This document shows, piece by piece, positions 52,036 to 57,944 of a stretch of DNA of 64,000 nucleotides; the stretch's first letter is position 1; each line of letters opens with the position of its first letter. Source of the stretch: Nereocystis luetkeana (lineage: Eukaryota; Sar; Phaeophyceae; Laminariales; Laminariaceae); contig JARUPZ010000012.1 in the NCBI GenBank assembly GCA_031213475.1, positions 8,948,727-9,012,726 on the forward strand, read 5' to 3'. The translations under genes were made by a program, and so were the position numbers. Below the pieces are notes generated by a model. The model was not told the DNA's origin and searched no databases. It worked only from the letters and a program-made list of their open reading frames with translations.

Positions 52036-54951
52036 CATCCCATTCATTATCTTCGCACATCTTCTTCTCTCTCTCCTTCCAACTCGTAACTCAGATCCGG
52101 GGTCACATAGCAGGCTCTTCTCCCCCCTTCCCGCTACGGTACGTGCCTTCATTTTTATCGCGAGAAGATTTCAGCATTTTTTTCTTCCCTCGTCGACTCG
52201 CATTGAACTGTGCCTACCCACGCTGCAAGGCGCTCTCAACAATTGAATCCTTTTTATTTTTATTTTTGCAAATAAAGTCAAAGTCCGACCCACCTGTGGG
52301 GCTCGAACCCAGGACTCAAACAAGTAGAATTCGAGGTTAACCACTTGAACCACCGGGATGTATGATATCATGGTGTTCGTATCTTTGTGGAGTAGTTTTG
52401 TGACCACATATTATTAATATGAATACCAGATATTGAAGGATCGGCACGGACACTGGTTGTTCTGGATGTCGACCGGTAGAACGAACGGTTCAAAGTGAAC
52501 ACATACCATCGCCGTGCCGGTGGTAGGGCATCTTATTCCATAGATATTCATGTACCTGGTACTTCCAAGAACAACAGCCGTACCATGTGTGTTCTTCACA
52601 TTAAACCGTTCTTTCTACCCGTCGACATCCAGAACAACCAGTCAGTGTCCGCCGTGCCGATTCTTCAATCCTAGAAGAGATACAAGTTCTGTGGTCACAA
52701 AGCTACGCCACAGATTTAGTAAATAGGACCTACGGTACACACAAAAACCTGTATATTTCCCATCTCTTACGAACAATATTATTTCCTACTGGTATTTCCT
52801 ATTATAGTCCCCCGTCATGATGGGGTGTGTCGACCTTTCGGCTTTCCGCGAACAACACCACGCACGATTCGTCGGAAGGTGTGCAGAAAAAAGCTCTCGC
52901 GTCGGGCCTCCAGGGTCAACCCTTTGTAATTTCCTTCGGTGCGTTGCAGCTATTGCAGCTGCAAATCAATACAGTTAGTACTGCTGCTGCTGTGGAAGTT
53001 TACCGATCGGTAGATACGATGGAAGGATATGGACAAGATCGCCTTGATCTCCCACGTACGTATGGAACCATAGGGGGCGCACGAGGTGGTGGTGGCAGGT
53101 AGGGTCGGCAATCAGACTTCCTTCTAGCGACACCCCTCCATACGAGCCCTCCCCTGTTGACGAACCCAGCTGTTTCAGAAAAGGCGGCACTTTTTACTGT
53201 TGGGGATCGCACGGAGGTACCTCCTACGTACAGGGAATCAAATTCATCACGACGAACGTGCGTACGTATTGATACTAGCTGCTCTGGGTGTGGGTGTGTG
53301 TCATACACATTAAACCATTATTTCTATCCGAAAGCGACGATGCCGCAGACGTACATACGCGATATTTGTTTGTATGAAACACGCGCTGTCTCGAGCGAGT
53401 GGGTACGACTTTGGGCAAGAGGCGATATGTCCATGGGAAACACCGATACAAAAACACGGGCTATTAACCCCTTTAGAACCGCAGTCCCGTTTCGGGGGCA
53501 CACAACTCAAATTTCAAGTAGTTTGTCCCCAAAACGGGGGACGGCGGTTTTAGATTGGCTAATAATGGCATATCTCTCGGTGTGGGTCCCGAGGCGAGGC
53601 GTGCTCTTCTATACCTGGTACGCCACGAGGGGAGGGCCCTTCTACTGTACTGTAGCACCGCAGCCTCGTTTTTTGAGGACGGACGAGTGAGAATTTGAGT
53701 GCTTTCCCCCACACAAACGGTGCTGCGGTCCTGAAAGGGTCAAGGCCCTATTATACATAGGGATTCGACTATTATGATTAATAATACTGCTGCTGCTGTG
53801 TAGTGGTAGCGTTTTCCTCTCTCGAGGGCGACCTTTTTTGGCCCTGTTTCATGATACCATGTGCAGCAGGTAGCTGCGCTTGTGACTGTGCTGTGGAGTG
53901 TACAGCAGCAACCCTACATTACAGCACGCTCGACGGTGGTGTACACGTCTAGCTCGCAATCCTACTTGTAGGAGAAGGAACCGGTACAGTAGCTGTACGG
54001 ACACTTTCGTGGGGTAGAATTGAAATCACGTCCGAGATCACAATCATCATGCTGTATACCCATTCGATGCGAGTCGACAAGGGAAGAAAAGGCTGAAATC
54101 TTCTCGCGATAAAAATGAAGGCACGTGCCGTAGCGGGAAGGGGGGAGAAGAGCCTGCTATGTGACCCCGGATCTGAGTTACGAGTTGGAAGGAGAGAGAG
54201 AAGAAGATGTGCGAAGATAATGAATGGGATGAGAAAAGAAAAGAAAAAAAAAACACCCGTTCCTTGAATCAGTTATTTTCGCCAAGCAAGCGCAGATCCC
54301 AATCGATCCTATTTTTGACACCTTACTAGCGGGTCTACCACACACAGGCAAGTGATACTTCCCTCAAACGAGTACTCTCAACTCCTTTTGGAACCGCAGT
54401 CCCGTTTTGGGGACACACTACTTATAATTAGAGTGCTTTGTCCCCACATATGGGAGTGCGGTGCTAAAGGGATTAATGAGAGTTACTGGGTTTGTCCCGA
54501 CAATGAGAGCGCGGTGCTAAAAGGTACAACTGCAACCAGTGTTTTGAGGACAAAATACTTGGAACCAGTATATAGGGCCGTTCGGATTTTTGCCAACAAC
54601 AGTCCAACGAAAAATAGGCAGTTTTCGGACGCGAAAATCAACAGCGAGCGAGCGCGGTGAGTGTGCTTTTCGCGCTCGTCAAGCTTGCGCGTTCGGCACT
54701 TGTTACACTGCTGTAGAGCAGTAGTAGTCACAACCCCAAGCAGGTCGCAGCAGCCGCACCACCATAGTGAAAAAGATCGAAGTAACTTACGATGTTTGGA
54801 AGGCCGAAGTGTAGTAAAAGTTGCGGCTGATAGGCTCCATGAGGTACACGTGGCCGTCCACCTCCCTCGGCAGAACGTTGAACACCAAGCATCCGGCAAT
54901 GATGCCGATGAGTGCCGAAACCCAAGACGAAGCAGCATGCGGCCGAGCCAT
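22765..54951 (-). CDS. Secreted LPMO (AA15/chitin-binding-4-like) with two CBM1 domains
   Basis: Eight exons (54951-54791, 48262-48034, 46756-46640, 45357-45066, 44114-43941, 26117-25999, 24320-24240, 22950-22765) total 1359 nt, giving 452 residues and a stop. Every junction is GT-AG and phases match (2,0,0,1,1,0,0). Residues 1-33 are a signal peptide. His34 starts the mature protein in [11 protein letters not shown], typical of copper LPMOs, whose histidine brace uses the N-terminal His. His168 in [13 protein letters not shown] is the likely second brace ligand, and Phe314 or Trp315 in EEFWNCADI the axial position. CPHC, CGDP, CVVQMIYYTGNSC and the many cysteines fit the AA15/CBM_33-like fold. 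Residues 326-352 form a Pro/Thr/Ala linker. CBM1 domains lie at about 362-392 (YGQCGG..YSQC) and 404-434 (EQCGG..YSQC). The expected role is extracellular oxidative cleavage of cellulose or chitin; substrate unknown. No polyadenylation signal was seen. Confidence 0.88.
24240..24320 (-). CDS. LPMO gene exon 7: CBM1 domain 1 core
   Basis: Acceptor CTGCAG|T after a long pyrimidine tract, donor CCCAG|GTGGGG, 27 codons, phase 0 at both ends. Encodes [12 protein letters not shown] through YSQ; the final Cys of this CBM1 is the first codon of exon 8. Confidence 0.86.
24690..24815. mobile_element. Decayed family A MITE in LPMO intron 6
   Basis: GCAGTCCCGTTTCGAGAC arm and a CTGTCCCCACG..GTTCTAAAAGTGTTA arm, with a loop expanded by unrelated sequence. 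Old copy. Confidence 0.5.
25507..25725 (+). repeat. Interspersed repeat family D, copy 2
   Basis: Best preserved with 57676-57888. They share TTCGTCGGAATGCC, TTCCGAAAAA, GTATACTTGGG-CATGGGATT, AGCCAGTTTTC and GTATGGAGCTCTT. In LPMO intron 6. Confidence 0.6.
25999..26117 (-). CDS. LPMO gene exon 6: linker
   Basis: Acceptor TTTTTTGTAG|G with a good T-run, donor CCAA|GTAAGT, phase 1 in and 0 out. Encodes [17 protein letters not shown], an acidic patch and [14 protein letters not shown] completes the first CBM1 (YGQ|CGG). Confidence 0.82.
26231..26400 (+). repeat. Interspersed repeat family C, partial
   Basis: Matches the right part of 36686-37195 in inverted orientation. Both start with a frame reading MHGRSRM and MPGRS. 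About 70 per cent identical by eye. Confidence 0.5.
27590..28060. repeat. Satellite array, about 29-bp monomer
   Basis: About 16 diverged units of the type TCACATATCGGACATATCAG plus ATCCCAT. In the right half two variants alternate (GGACATAATCAGATCCC and GCACACACCAGATCAC), forming a dimeric higher-order unit of about 57 bp. Lies in LPMO intron 5. Confidence 0.85.
29310..29476. repeat. Tandem duplication, about 89-bp unit
   Basis: Two copies sharing TACACTCCTG, GACTCAC and GACCAGCTTGTCCATGCC, about 80 per cent identical. The plus-strand frame runs through both. Confidence 0.6.
29740..29960 (-). repeat. Interspersed repeat family C, copy 3
   Basis: Same orientation as 21719-22045, with CCCAGGGTACCGTTT, GAGAGCCTT-ACCCCGCACAAG and CACCCACGAGGCAG. 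The open frame of the family is interrupted here. Confidence 0.5.
30101..30198. mobile_element. TTAA-type foldback MITE (family A)
   Basis: TTGACCCTTTTAG at the left and CTAAAAGGGTTGA at the right, arms intact with about 10 mismatches; flanks drifted from TTAA to TTGA on both sides. Confidence 0.8.
31797..31815. repeat. (ATCT)n microsatellite
   Basis: Five tandem ATCT units. Confidence 0.8.
33987..34050. repeat. Perfect 22-bp inverted repeat
   Basis: CGTGGAGGTTTTTATTGTTG (33987) and its exact reverse complement ending at 34050, arms of 22 bp, loop about 20 bp. No terminal motif ties it to families A or B. Confidence 0.85.
34187..34325 (-). mobile_element. tRNA-derived SINE 1, tail fragment
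   Basis: Plus strand shows the reverse complement of the 3' half: T-run, CTCATCCCATT, CAACTCGTAACTCAG, GGGGTCACATAGCAGG and GGTACGTGCCTTCATTTTT. The tRNA head is missing. Confidence 0.8.
34372..34495. mobile_element. TA-type foldback MITE (family B), diverged
   Basis: Arms GGGGACCGTAAATAAAATAGG and ATTTGGTTCTATTTACTTTGG. Loop holds TACCAGGTA and TACCTGGTA facing each other 10 bp apart (34420-34447). Confidence 0.6.
34600..35160. repeat. Cluster of ACTTCCATGGAAGT-type palindromes
   Basis: Exact or near copies at 34611, 34740, 34755, 34795, 35008, 35105, 35118 and 35135. Related copies lie at 33013, 33930 and 46465-46590. Scattered, not in tandem. Confidence 0.65.
35655..35905 (-). repeat. 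Interspersed repeat family E, copy 1
   Basis: Inverted relative to 46016-46270, about 70 per cent identical. Landmarks are TCACCCCACGGTAGGGG, GGCCAAAGGTTTCTGACC and TTTACTCG. Class unknown. Confidence 0.6.
36686..37195 (-). repeat. Interspersed repeat family C, longest copy
   Basis: Joins the segment shared with 21719-22045 and 29740-29960 to the segment shared with 26231-26400, so it defines the family's extent. It ends in CGAGTAC next to a poly-C tract, as does 21719-22045. Confidence 0.55.
38184..38293. mobile_element. TA-type foldback MITE (family B)
   Basis: TATTACGGGGGACGATAG and CTATGGTCCCCCGTAATA ends, inner TTAATAGGACC and GGTCCTATTAA. Lacks the ACCWGGT block in the loop. Confidence 0.9.
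38421..38520. mobile_element. TA-type MITE (family B) split by a SINE
   Basis: Left arm TATTCCGGGGGAGCATAG and loop are present. The right arm breaks off at CCTATTTACTAT where the SINE T-tail begins. CGTAATAG after the SINE at about 38956 may be its outer right end. Confidence 0.6.
38535..38957 (-). mobile_element. tRNA-derived SINE 1, copy interrupted by a MITE
   Basis: On the minus strand it has a tRNA-like head (GGTGGTTCAAGTGGTTAA as A box region, GGTTCGAGCCCC as B box), an unrelated body and a poly-A tail (poly-T on plus). A family A MITE sits inside the tRNA head at TTAA. Confidence 0.88.
38837..38933. mobile_element. TTAA-type foldback MITE (family A), defining copy
   Basis: 89 bp (38841-38929) from CCCTTTTAG to TTAAAAGGG with about 40-bp arms, flanked by TTAA on both sides. 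The same SINE position at 51039-51042 reads GAGG-TTAA-CCACTTG without the element, proving insertion at TTAA with duplication. TTAA targets and CCC ends are typical of piggyBac-superfamily elements, so it is probably mobilised by a piggyBac-like transposase elsewhere. Confidence 0.95.
41064..41550 (+). repeat. Interspersed repeat R1, long copy
   Basis: Head TTAAACCGTTCTTTCTA, CGATTCTTCAATCCTAGAAG and GTGGTCACAAAGCTACGCC; middle CATGTCATCATACTAGATAC; then an A-rich tail with TGTCGTGCCCCCCCCCGCAGG. Other copies lie at 52427, 52587, 55657, 56600 and 58660. Unclassified; the A-rich tail suggests retroposition. Confidence 0.6.
41562..41690 (-). repeat. Diverged duplicate of the LINE 1 3' segment
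   Basis: About 70 per cent identical to 41870-41990 in the same orientation (GTAGTATGGTC, CCTTGCTACCC, CTGCCATCTCC, GCTTTCGTC-type blocks). Probably a second, older LINE 1 3' end. Confidence 0.5.
41870..43665 (-). mobile_element. LINE 1, degenerate RT gene, 5'-truncated
   Basis: Minus-strand non-LTR reverse transcriptase. From 43620 it reads [19 protein letters not shown] and NNYRGISLL, then [34 protein letters not shown] and [16 protein letters not shown]. Next come the catalytic [11 protein letters not shown], the post-polymerase [12 protein letters not shown], and [20 protein letters not shown] and PRPGGQ. The frame shifts near 43040 and 42720, and an in-frame stop follows PRPGGQCKT near 42310, so it is dead. 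No endonuclease domain is visible, as expected after 5' truncation. It lies in LPMO intron 5, 276 bp beyond exon 5 and in the gene's orientation. Confidence 0.85.
43941..44114 (-). CDS. LPMO gene exon 5
   Basis: Acceptor CCACAG|A, donor GCAG|GTGAAC. The first two bases complete Tyr267, giving IYYTGNSC across the junction. Encodes the end of the catalytic domain, including [14 protein letters not shown] with the putative axial aromatic residue. Confidence 0.88.
44315..44386. mobile_element. Truncated family A MITE in LPMO intron 4
   Basis: TTAACCCTTTTAGGA start; most of the left arm is missing; right arm TTGTTCCCCAAATCGGGACTG remains. Confidence 0.6.
45066..45357 (-). CDS. LPMO gene exon 4
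   Basis: Acceptor AACAG|G, donor ACT|GTGAGT, 97 codons plus 1 nt. Starts GHLEYFICD, then [31 protein letters not shown] and [16 protein letters not shown]. The 9-mer TACCTGGTA lies in its coding sequence (45130-45138, Tyr-Leu-Val). Confidence 0.88.
46016..46270 (+). repeat. Interspersed repeat family E, copy 2
   Basis: Partner of 35655-35905, inverted. In LPMO intron 3. Confidence 0.6.
46640..46756 (-). CDS. LPMO gene exon 3
   Basis: Acceptor CTGCAG|A, donor TGG|GTGAGT, 39 codons in phase 0 at both ends. Encodes the beta-strand region [17 protein letters not shown] carrying the likely second copper-ligand His168. Confidence 0.86.
46780..47430. repeat. GCATGCCATCACGG-type dispersed short repeats
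   Basis: At least fifteen imperfect copies of GGCATG(C/T)CATCAC(A/G)G(C/G) separated by variable spacers, all in LPMO intron 2. Cluster rather than regular tandem array. Confidence 0.65.
47530..48070. repeat. Tandem triplication spanning the LPMO exon 2/intron 2 boundary
   Basis: Three diverged units of about 175-190 bp ending near 47665, 47850 and 48060. Each contains GGTTATAA-like and GCTACGGG-like blocks followed by CCCACCTG(TG)TTCTGG-TCGCCA. In the rightmost unit that last block is the real end of exon 2 with its donor. The other two keep a GTGGGT donor-like word. Confidence 0.75.
48034..48262 (-). CDS. LPMO gene exon 2
   Basis: Acceptor GACTACAG|C, donor CAG|GTGGGA. Residues 54-130; contains [13 protein letters not shown], a Gly/Trp loop ([14 protein letters not shown]) and the ICGDPEQ end typical of AA15-like domains. 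The end of this exon is repeated in degenerate form inside intron 2. Confidence 0.87.
49162..49270. mobile_element. TA-type foldback MITE (family B)
   Basis: TATTACGGGGGACCCTAG and CTATGGCCCCCCGTAATA ends; inner TTAACAGGACC and CTCCTGTTAA. Lacks the ACCWGGT block. Confidence 0.9.
50713..51066 (-). mobile_element. tRNA-derived SINE 1, full-length
   Basis: About 350 bp including a T-run of about 30 on plus (poly-A tail). tRNA-like head at the right end with B box GGTTCGAGCCCC. Provides the empty TTAA site (51039-51042) for the MITE in the copy at 38535. Confidence 0.9.
51770..51845. mobile_element. Family A MITE, truncated
   Basis: GTGCAGTCCCGTTTTTGGAGAC arm and inverted ATCCCCAAAACGGGACTG arm; outer ends lost. 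Abuts the next copy. Confidence 0.7.
51846..51942. mobile_element. TTAA-type foldback MITE (family A)
   Basis: TTAA-CCCTTTTAG left, CTAAAAGGG-TGAA right, full arms. Two copies side by side may mark a preferred target. Confidence 0.9.
51996..52357 (-). mobile_element. tRNA-derived SINE 1, full-length
   Basis: T-run of about 36 on plus, then the SINE 1 body and tRNA-like head ending CACCGGG. Very similar to 50713-51066. Confidence 0.9.
52427..52530 (-). repeat. R1 head fragment, inverted
   Basis: ATTGAAGGATCGGCACGGACACTGG reads as the reverse complement of the R1 head. Faces the fragment at 52587. Confidence 0.6.
52587..52712 (+). repeat. R1 head fragment
   Basis: TTAAACCGTTCTTTCTACCC to GCTACGCCACAGA, cut off by a family B MITE remnant. 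Confidence 0.65.
52713..52815. mobile_element. TA-type MITE (family B), left end missing
   Basis: AGTAAATAGGACC inner left arm and TTCCTATTATAGTCCCCCGTCAT right end. Loop lacks ACCWGGT. Confidence 0.6.
53464..53562. mobile_element. TTAA-type foldback MITE (family A)
   Basis: TTAACCCCTTTAGAACCGC start with full left arm; right end decayed (GGTTTTAGATTGG). Confidence 0.75.
53650..53745. mobile_element. Old family A MITE
   Basis: CACCGCAGCCTCGTTTTTTGAGG and GCTGCGGTCCTGAAAGGGTCAA; arms much diverged. Confidence 0.5.
54061..54253 (+). mobile_element. SINE 1, 5'-truncated, opposite orientation
   Basis: Body from CATTCGATGCGAGTCGAC to the A-rich tail. The tRNA head is absent, as expected of 5' truncation during retroposition. 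Confidence 0.85.
54379..54476. mobile_element. TTAA-type foldback MITE (family A)
   Basis: CTCCTTTTGGAACCGCAGTC start and CGGTGCTAAAGGGATTAA end. A second, partial remnant follows (54486-54560). Confidence 0.75.
54791..54951 (-). CDS. LPMO gene exon 1: signal peptide and N-terminal His
   Basis: ATG at 54951; 53 codons plus 2 nt, then GTAAGT. Residues 10-28 ([19 protein letters not shown]) form the hydrophobic core. Cleavage is expected after VDG33, exposing His34. Too short to stand out as an ORF because TAA follows at the donor. Confidence 0.85.
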
Positions 54952-55353
54952 CGTCTCGCCACTCAAAGGTACTTATTTACTTATGCTGTTGTTGGTACGG
55001 AAAGGCTGATGCGCCCGGGAAGGGTTGATCGAGGGGCGCAGCGTGCGTCTTCTGCTTGGTGCCGATTGGTAGCGGTGTAGTAATAATAGATATACCCGCT
55101 CTGGTTGTTGATTCTTTTGCTTGCTGTATGGCAAAAGGGCCAGAAGGGAGTGAACTGAAGTGGGGAGTGCGCTCCAACTATATACTCGCGAGTCACAATA
55201 CAGCTGCCGCTGTATTTGCCTGTTCATTCTTATCGGAGAGCGTTTTTTCCATAATTTCCAAAGTTTGGAAATAATTGGAGATATATGTATCAATTTATGG
55301 AGGCGTTCTGTCACTATTCGTGAAATTACCCAGAACCAAAAATATCAAGTTCG

Positions 55354-55450
55354 TTAACCCCTTTAGAACCGCAGTCCCAATTTGGGGACAAACCAGTCAA
55401 ATTTCAAGTAGTTTCTCCCCAAAACGGGACTGCGGTTCTGAAGGGGTTAA
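55354..55450. mobile_element. TTAA-type foldback MITE (family A), nearly perfect
   Basis: TTAA-CCCCTTTAG and CTGAAGGGG-TTAA; arms match with few differences. Best preserved with 38837-38933. Lies about 400 bp upstream of the LPMO start codon. Confidence 0.93.
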
Positions 55451-55656
55451 CATTCCAATATTTATTTGGAAAAAAAACAGGAAACTATGGAAGATTGAAA
55501 AATTGCGCGAAAAAAATGCCGAAAATTTGGGGAAAAAGCTCTCCGATAAATAAGAATGTGACCCATATACGTAAAAATTATTTCATTTTTTTACTCGACG
55601 CGTACATATGTGCATACCCCGAAATAATGCCGCGCAAGGTGTGAACACAGTCAGTG

Positions 55657-56170
55657 TGTGTTGCGTGTGTGTTGTCCACAACATCCAACCGTTCTTTCTT
55701 CGTGCCCGTCGACATCCCGCACAACCACAGCAGTGCGTGGTGGCAGCGCCGATTCTTCGATCCTAGAGAGATAAAAGTTATGTGGCCACAAAACTATGCC
55801 TACGGTAGATACTACTACAGACTGTACATTGGCATGCTGTCGTATGCATTGCCCACTGCAGTACACACTGCACACGTGGCAACGTAGTATCTCTGTTGCG
55901 TAGCTTTGTGACCACAGAACTTGTATCTCTTCTAGGATTGAAGAATCGGCACGGACACTGGTTGTGCTGGATGTCGACGGGTAGAAAGAACGGTTTAATG
56001 TGAAGAACACACACACACGCACGGTGGACACTGCAATGCTCATGTCATCCCACTGGATACGCAAGGCGGCATGACATACACATTCTATGAAATATACAAA
56101 ACAAAAGAAGTTGACGAAAAAACAAAACAAATACAGAAAACAGAGAAAACGAACCGAAAGAGAAAAGACA
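55657..56170 (+). repeat. R1 copy with inverted duplicate of its head
   Basis: A plus-strand R1 head (55680-55800) is followed by an inverted R1 head (55886-56005) and then the plus-strand R1 middle and A-rich tail. Suggests template switching or an internal inversion. Confidence 0.6.
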
Positions 56171-56257
56171 AAATACCAGTTACTAATTATATACTGCTGT
56201 TGTGGCAATAGTATCGTAATCCATATTTCTATGTATGAATACCATCTTCTTTTTTTT

Positions 56258-56579
56258 CATCACTTTTACTTTCCAGCCTAGCTCGTAGGAGGTTTTACCC
56301 GCGGCGATCTTCTGGACAAGCCGTGGTCACAGGTGTCGTCCCTTCTCCCCCCCGGTACGTGCCTTTGTTTTTTGTCGCGCATTGAGTTCAGCATTCCCAC
56401 TACTCGCCGACTTTCATCGAAGGTAGCTAACTCACGCTCTCGCGCTTTCCGCTAATTTAATCAATTTCTATGCAAGAAAAAGTCCCTACGAGCATGCACT
56501 CGGTGAGACTTGAACCCACGAAACTGATCTTGATAGGCCCGCGGACCACCTACCAAGCCACCGGGGACGCCATCTGGCG
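56258..56579 (-). mobile_element. tRNA-derived SINE 2
   Basis: Minus strand: head GTCCCCGGTGGCTTGGTAGG with A-box-like and B-box-like (GGTTCAAGTCTC) segments, then a body that shares GGTACGTGCC, CTTCTCCCCCC and GTGGTCACAGG with SINE 1. A distinct family with the same central core. Confidence 0.7.
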
Positions 56580-56599
56580 CACTGTAGGCATAGATAGGT

Positions 56600-57110
56600 A
56601 TGTGTTCTTCGTCCTTCGTACCAGTCGACATCCACAGCACACAACCATTGTCCGTGCCGATTCTTCAATCCTAGAGAGATGAAAGTTCGTGCCGATTCTT
56701 CAATCCTAGGGAGATGAAAGTTTTATGGCCACAGAACTACGCAACAGAAATACGTACGACATTGATATGCAGTAATAAGTACGGTGGACAGGGAGTGCAA
56801 TGCGTGTGCCATCATATACAGGATACGACAGTGACGGGTTACACTTTAAAACAAACGAAACAAAAAAACGAATAGAAAGAGAACAGGAAAAAAAAAACAA
56901 ACTGTCGTGCCCCCCCGCAGGGTTGATGTTGGTAGACATTTGAATAGACACGAGCTAAAGAAACAAGACCACTATTAATATTAATATTAATACCTACAGC
57001 ACTACACTGCTGTACAGACAGAGTACAAGACGTGAAGAACACACACACAGACAGAGTAAAAGACGAAGAACCAAGGGCAGTCAGGCAAACCGAAGCACAA
57101 CAAAAAAACA
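56600..57110 (+). repeat. R1 long copy with duplicated segment
   Basis: CGATTCTTCAATCCTAGAGAG occurs twice in tandem (about 56658 and 56692), then middle and A-rich tail with TGTCGTGCCCCCCCGCAGG. Confidence 0.6.
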
Positions 57111-57675
57111 AAAACACCCGTAGTATATGAATGTGTGTGTTCTCCACATTAAACCCGTAATATAGGTATCTCTCGAATGAAGTCGGGAAGACACGTTTGC
57201 ACGGGGTCGAAAGGGTATTGCCCTGGTTTTCGTCGGGGGGACGCAATAAAACGGAAAGGAAAAATAGGTATGTATGTATGAACGTACTCTCAAGCAGGTC
57301 CATACCTGGTGCTCACATGTAACTGGCGGCAGCAACTCTCAAGGGCTCTAGTGTTGAACTCTCGGCCCTACAAAAGAAGCCCTGCTTGACAGCGAACGTC
57401 TTCCTTTTTGTTTTATCACCGGACATGTCCTGAAATTTTCCAAATGTTTTTTATTCCAACGTCTCCATCTACGTACGTACAAGTAGTGTTATCTTGGCCC
57501 GCCATTGTCCTACTCCCTTCCTTAACTGTCGGTAACACATCCACGTGCGTGCGTGGGCAGGTGTTTGGCGCGTTGCCCCGCTCACAAAGAGCGGCATACT
57601 ATATAGGCCAATAACCAGCAGTATAGGTATATTATTGACGCGTTCTGCGATGATAATAGAGGTAGAACATATATT

Positions 57676-57888
57676 TCCGGTAAAATACTTCCTGAATGGC
57701 TGGGCGCTCCTTAACCCACAGATTCGTCGGAATGCCAATCTTGTTCCGAAAAAAACCGTTTTCGTATACTTGGGGCATGGGATTATACTTTCATCTGGGC
57801 GGTTTGACTTTTTGCTCGAGCCAGTTTTCGGGTGAGGTATGGAGCTCTTCATACGCAGAGCCTAAACGAAATTAGGGCGAACCTCTAT
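57676..57888 (+). repeat. Interspersed repeat family D, copy 3
   Basis: Aligns to 25507-25725 over its whole length; flows directly into the left arm of the long inverted repeat. Confidence 0.6.
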
Positions 57889-57944
57889 GGATACGCGCCT
57901 TGCAGTTCTATCGCCAAACGGATTCCGCACTTTTGTTTTTTCGG

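Larger units (their letters stand above)
48263..54790 (-). other. LPMO intron 1 (6.5 kb)
   Basis: Between exon 1 (GTAAGT) and exon 2 (CTACAG). Holds SINEs, family A and B MITEs, R1 pieces and G/C tracts at 48385-48407 and 49696-49718. An uninterrupted minus ORF at 48370-48831 has no signal peptide or domain and is not needed by the gene model. Confidence 0.8.

Noticed and set aside
56500-56579. Stand-alone tRNA gene on the minus strand
   Set aside because: The tRNA-like part is continuous with a SINE body shared with SINE 1, so it is a SINE head; acceptor stem does not close well.
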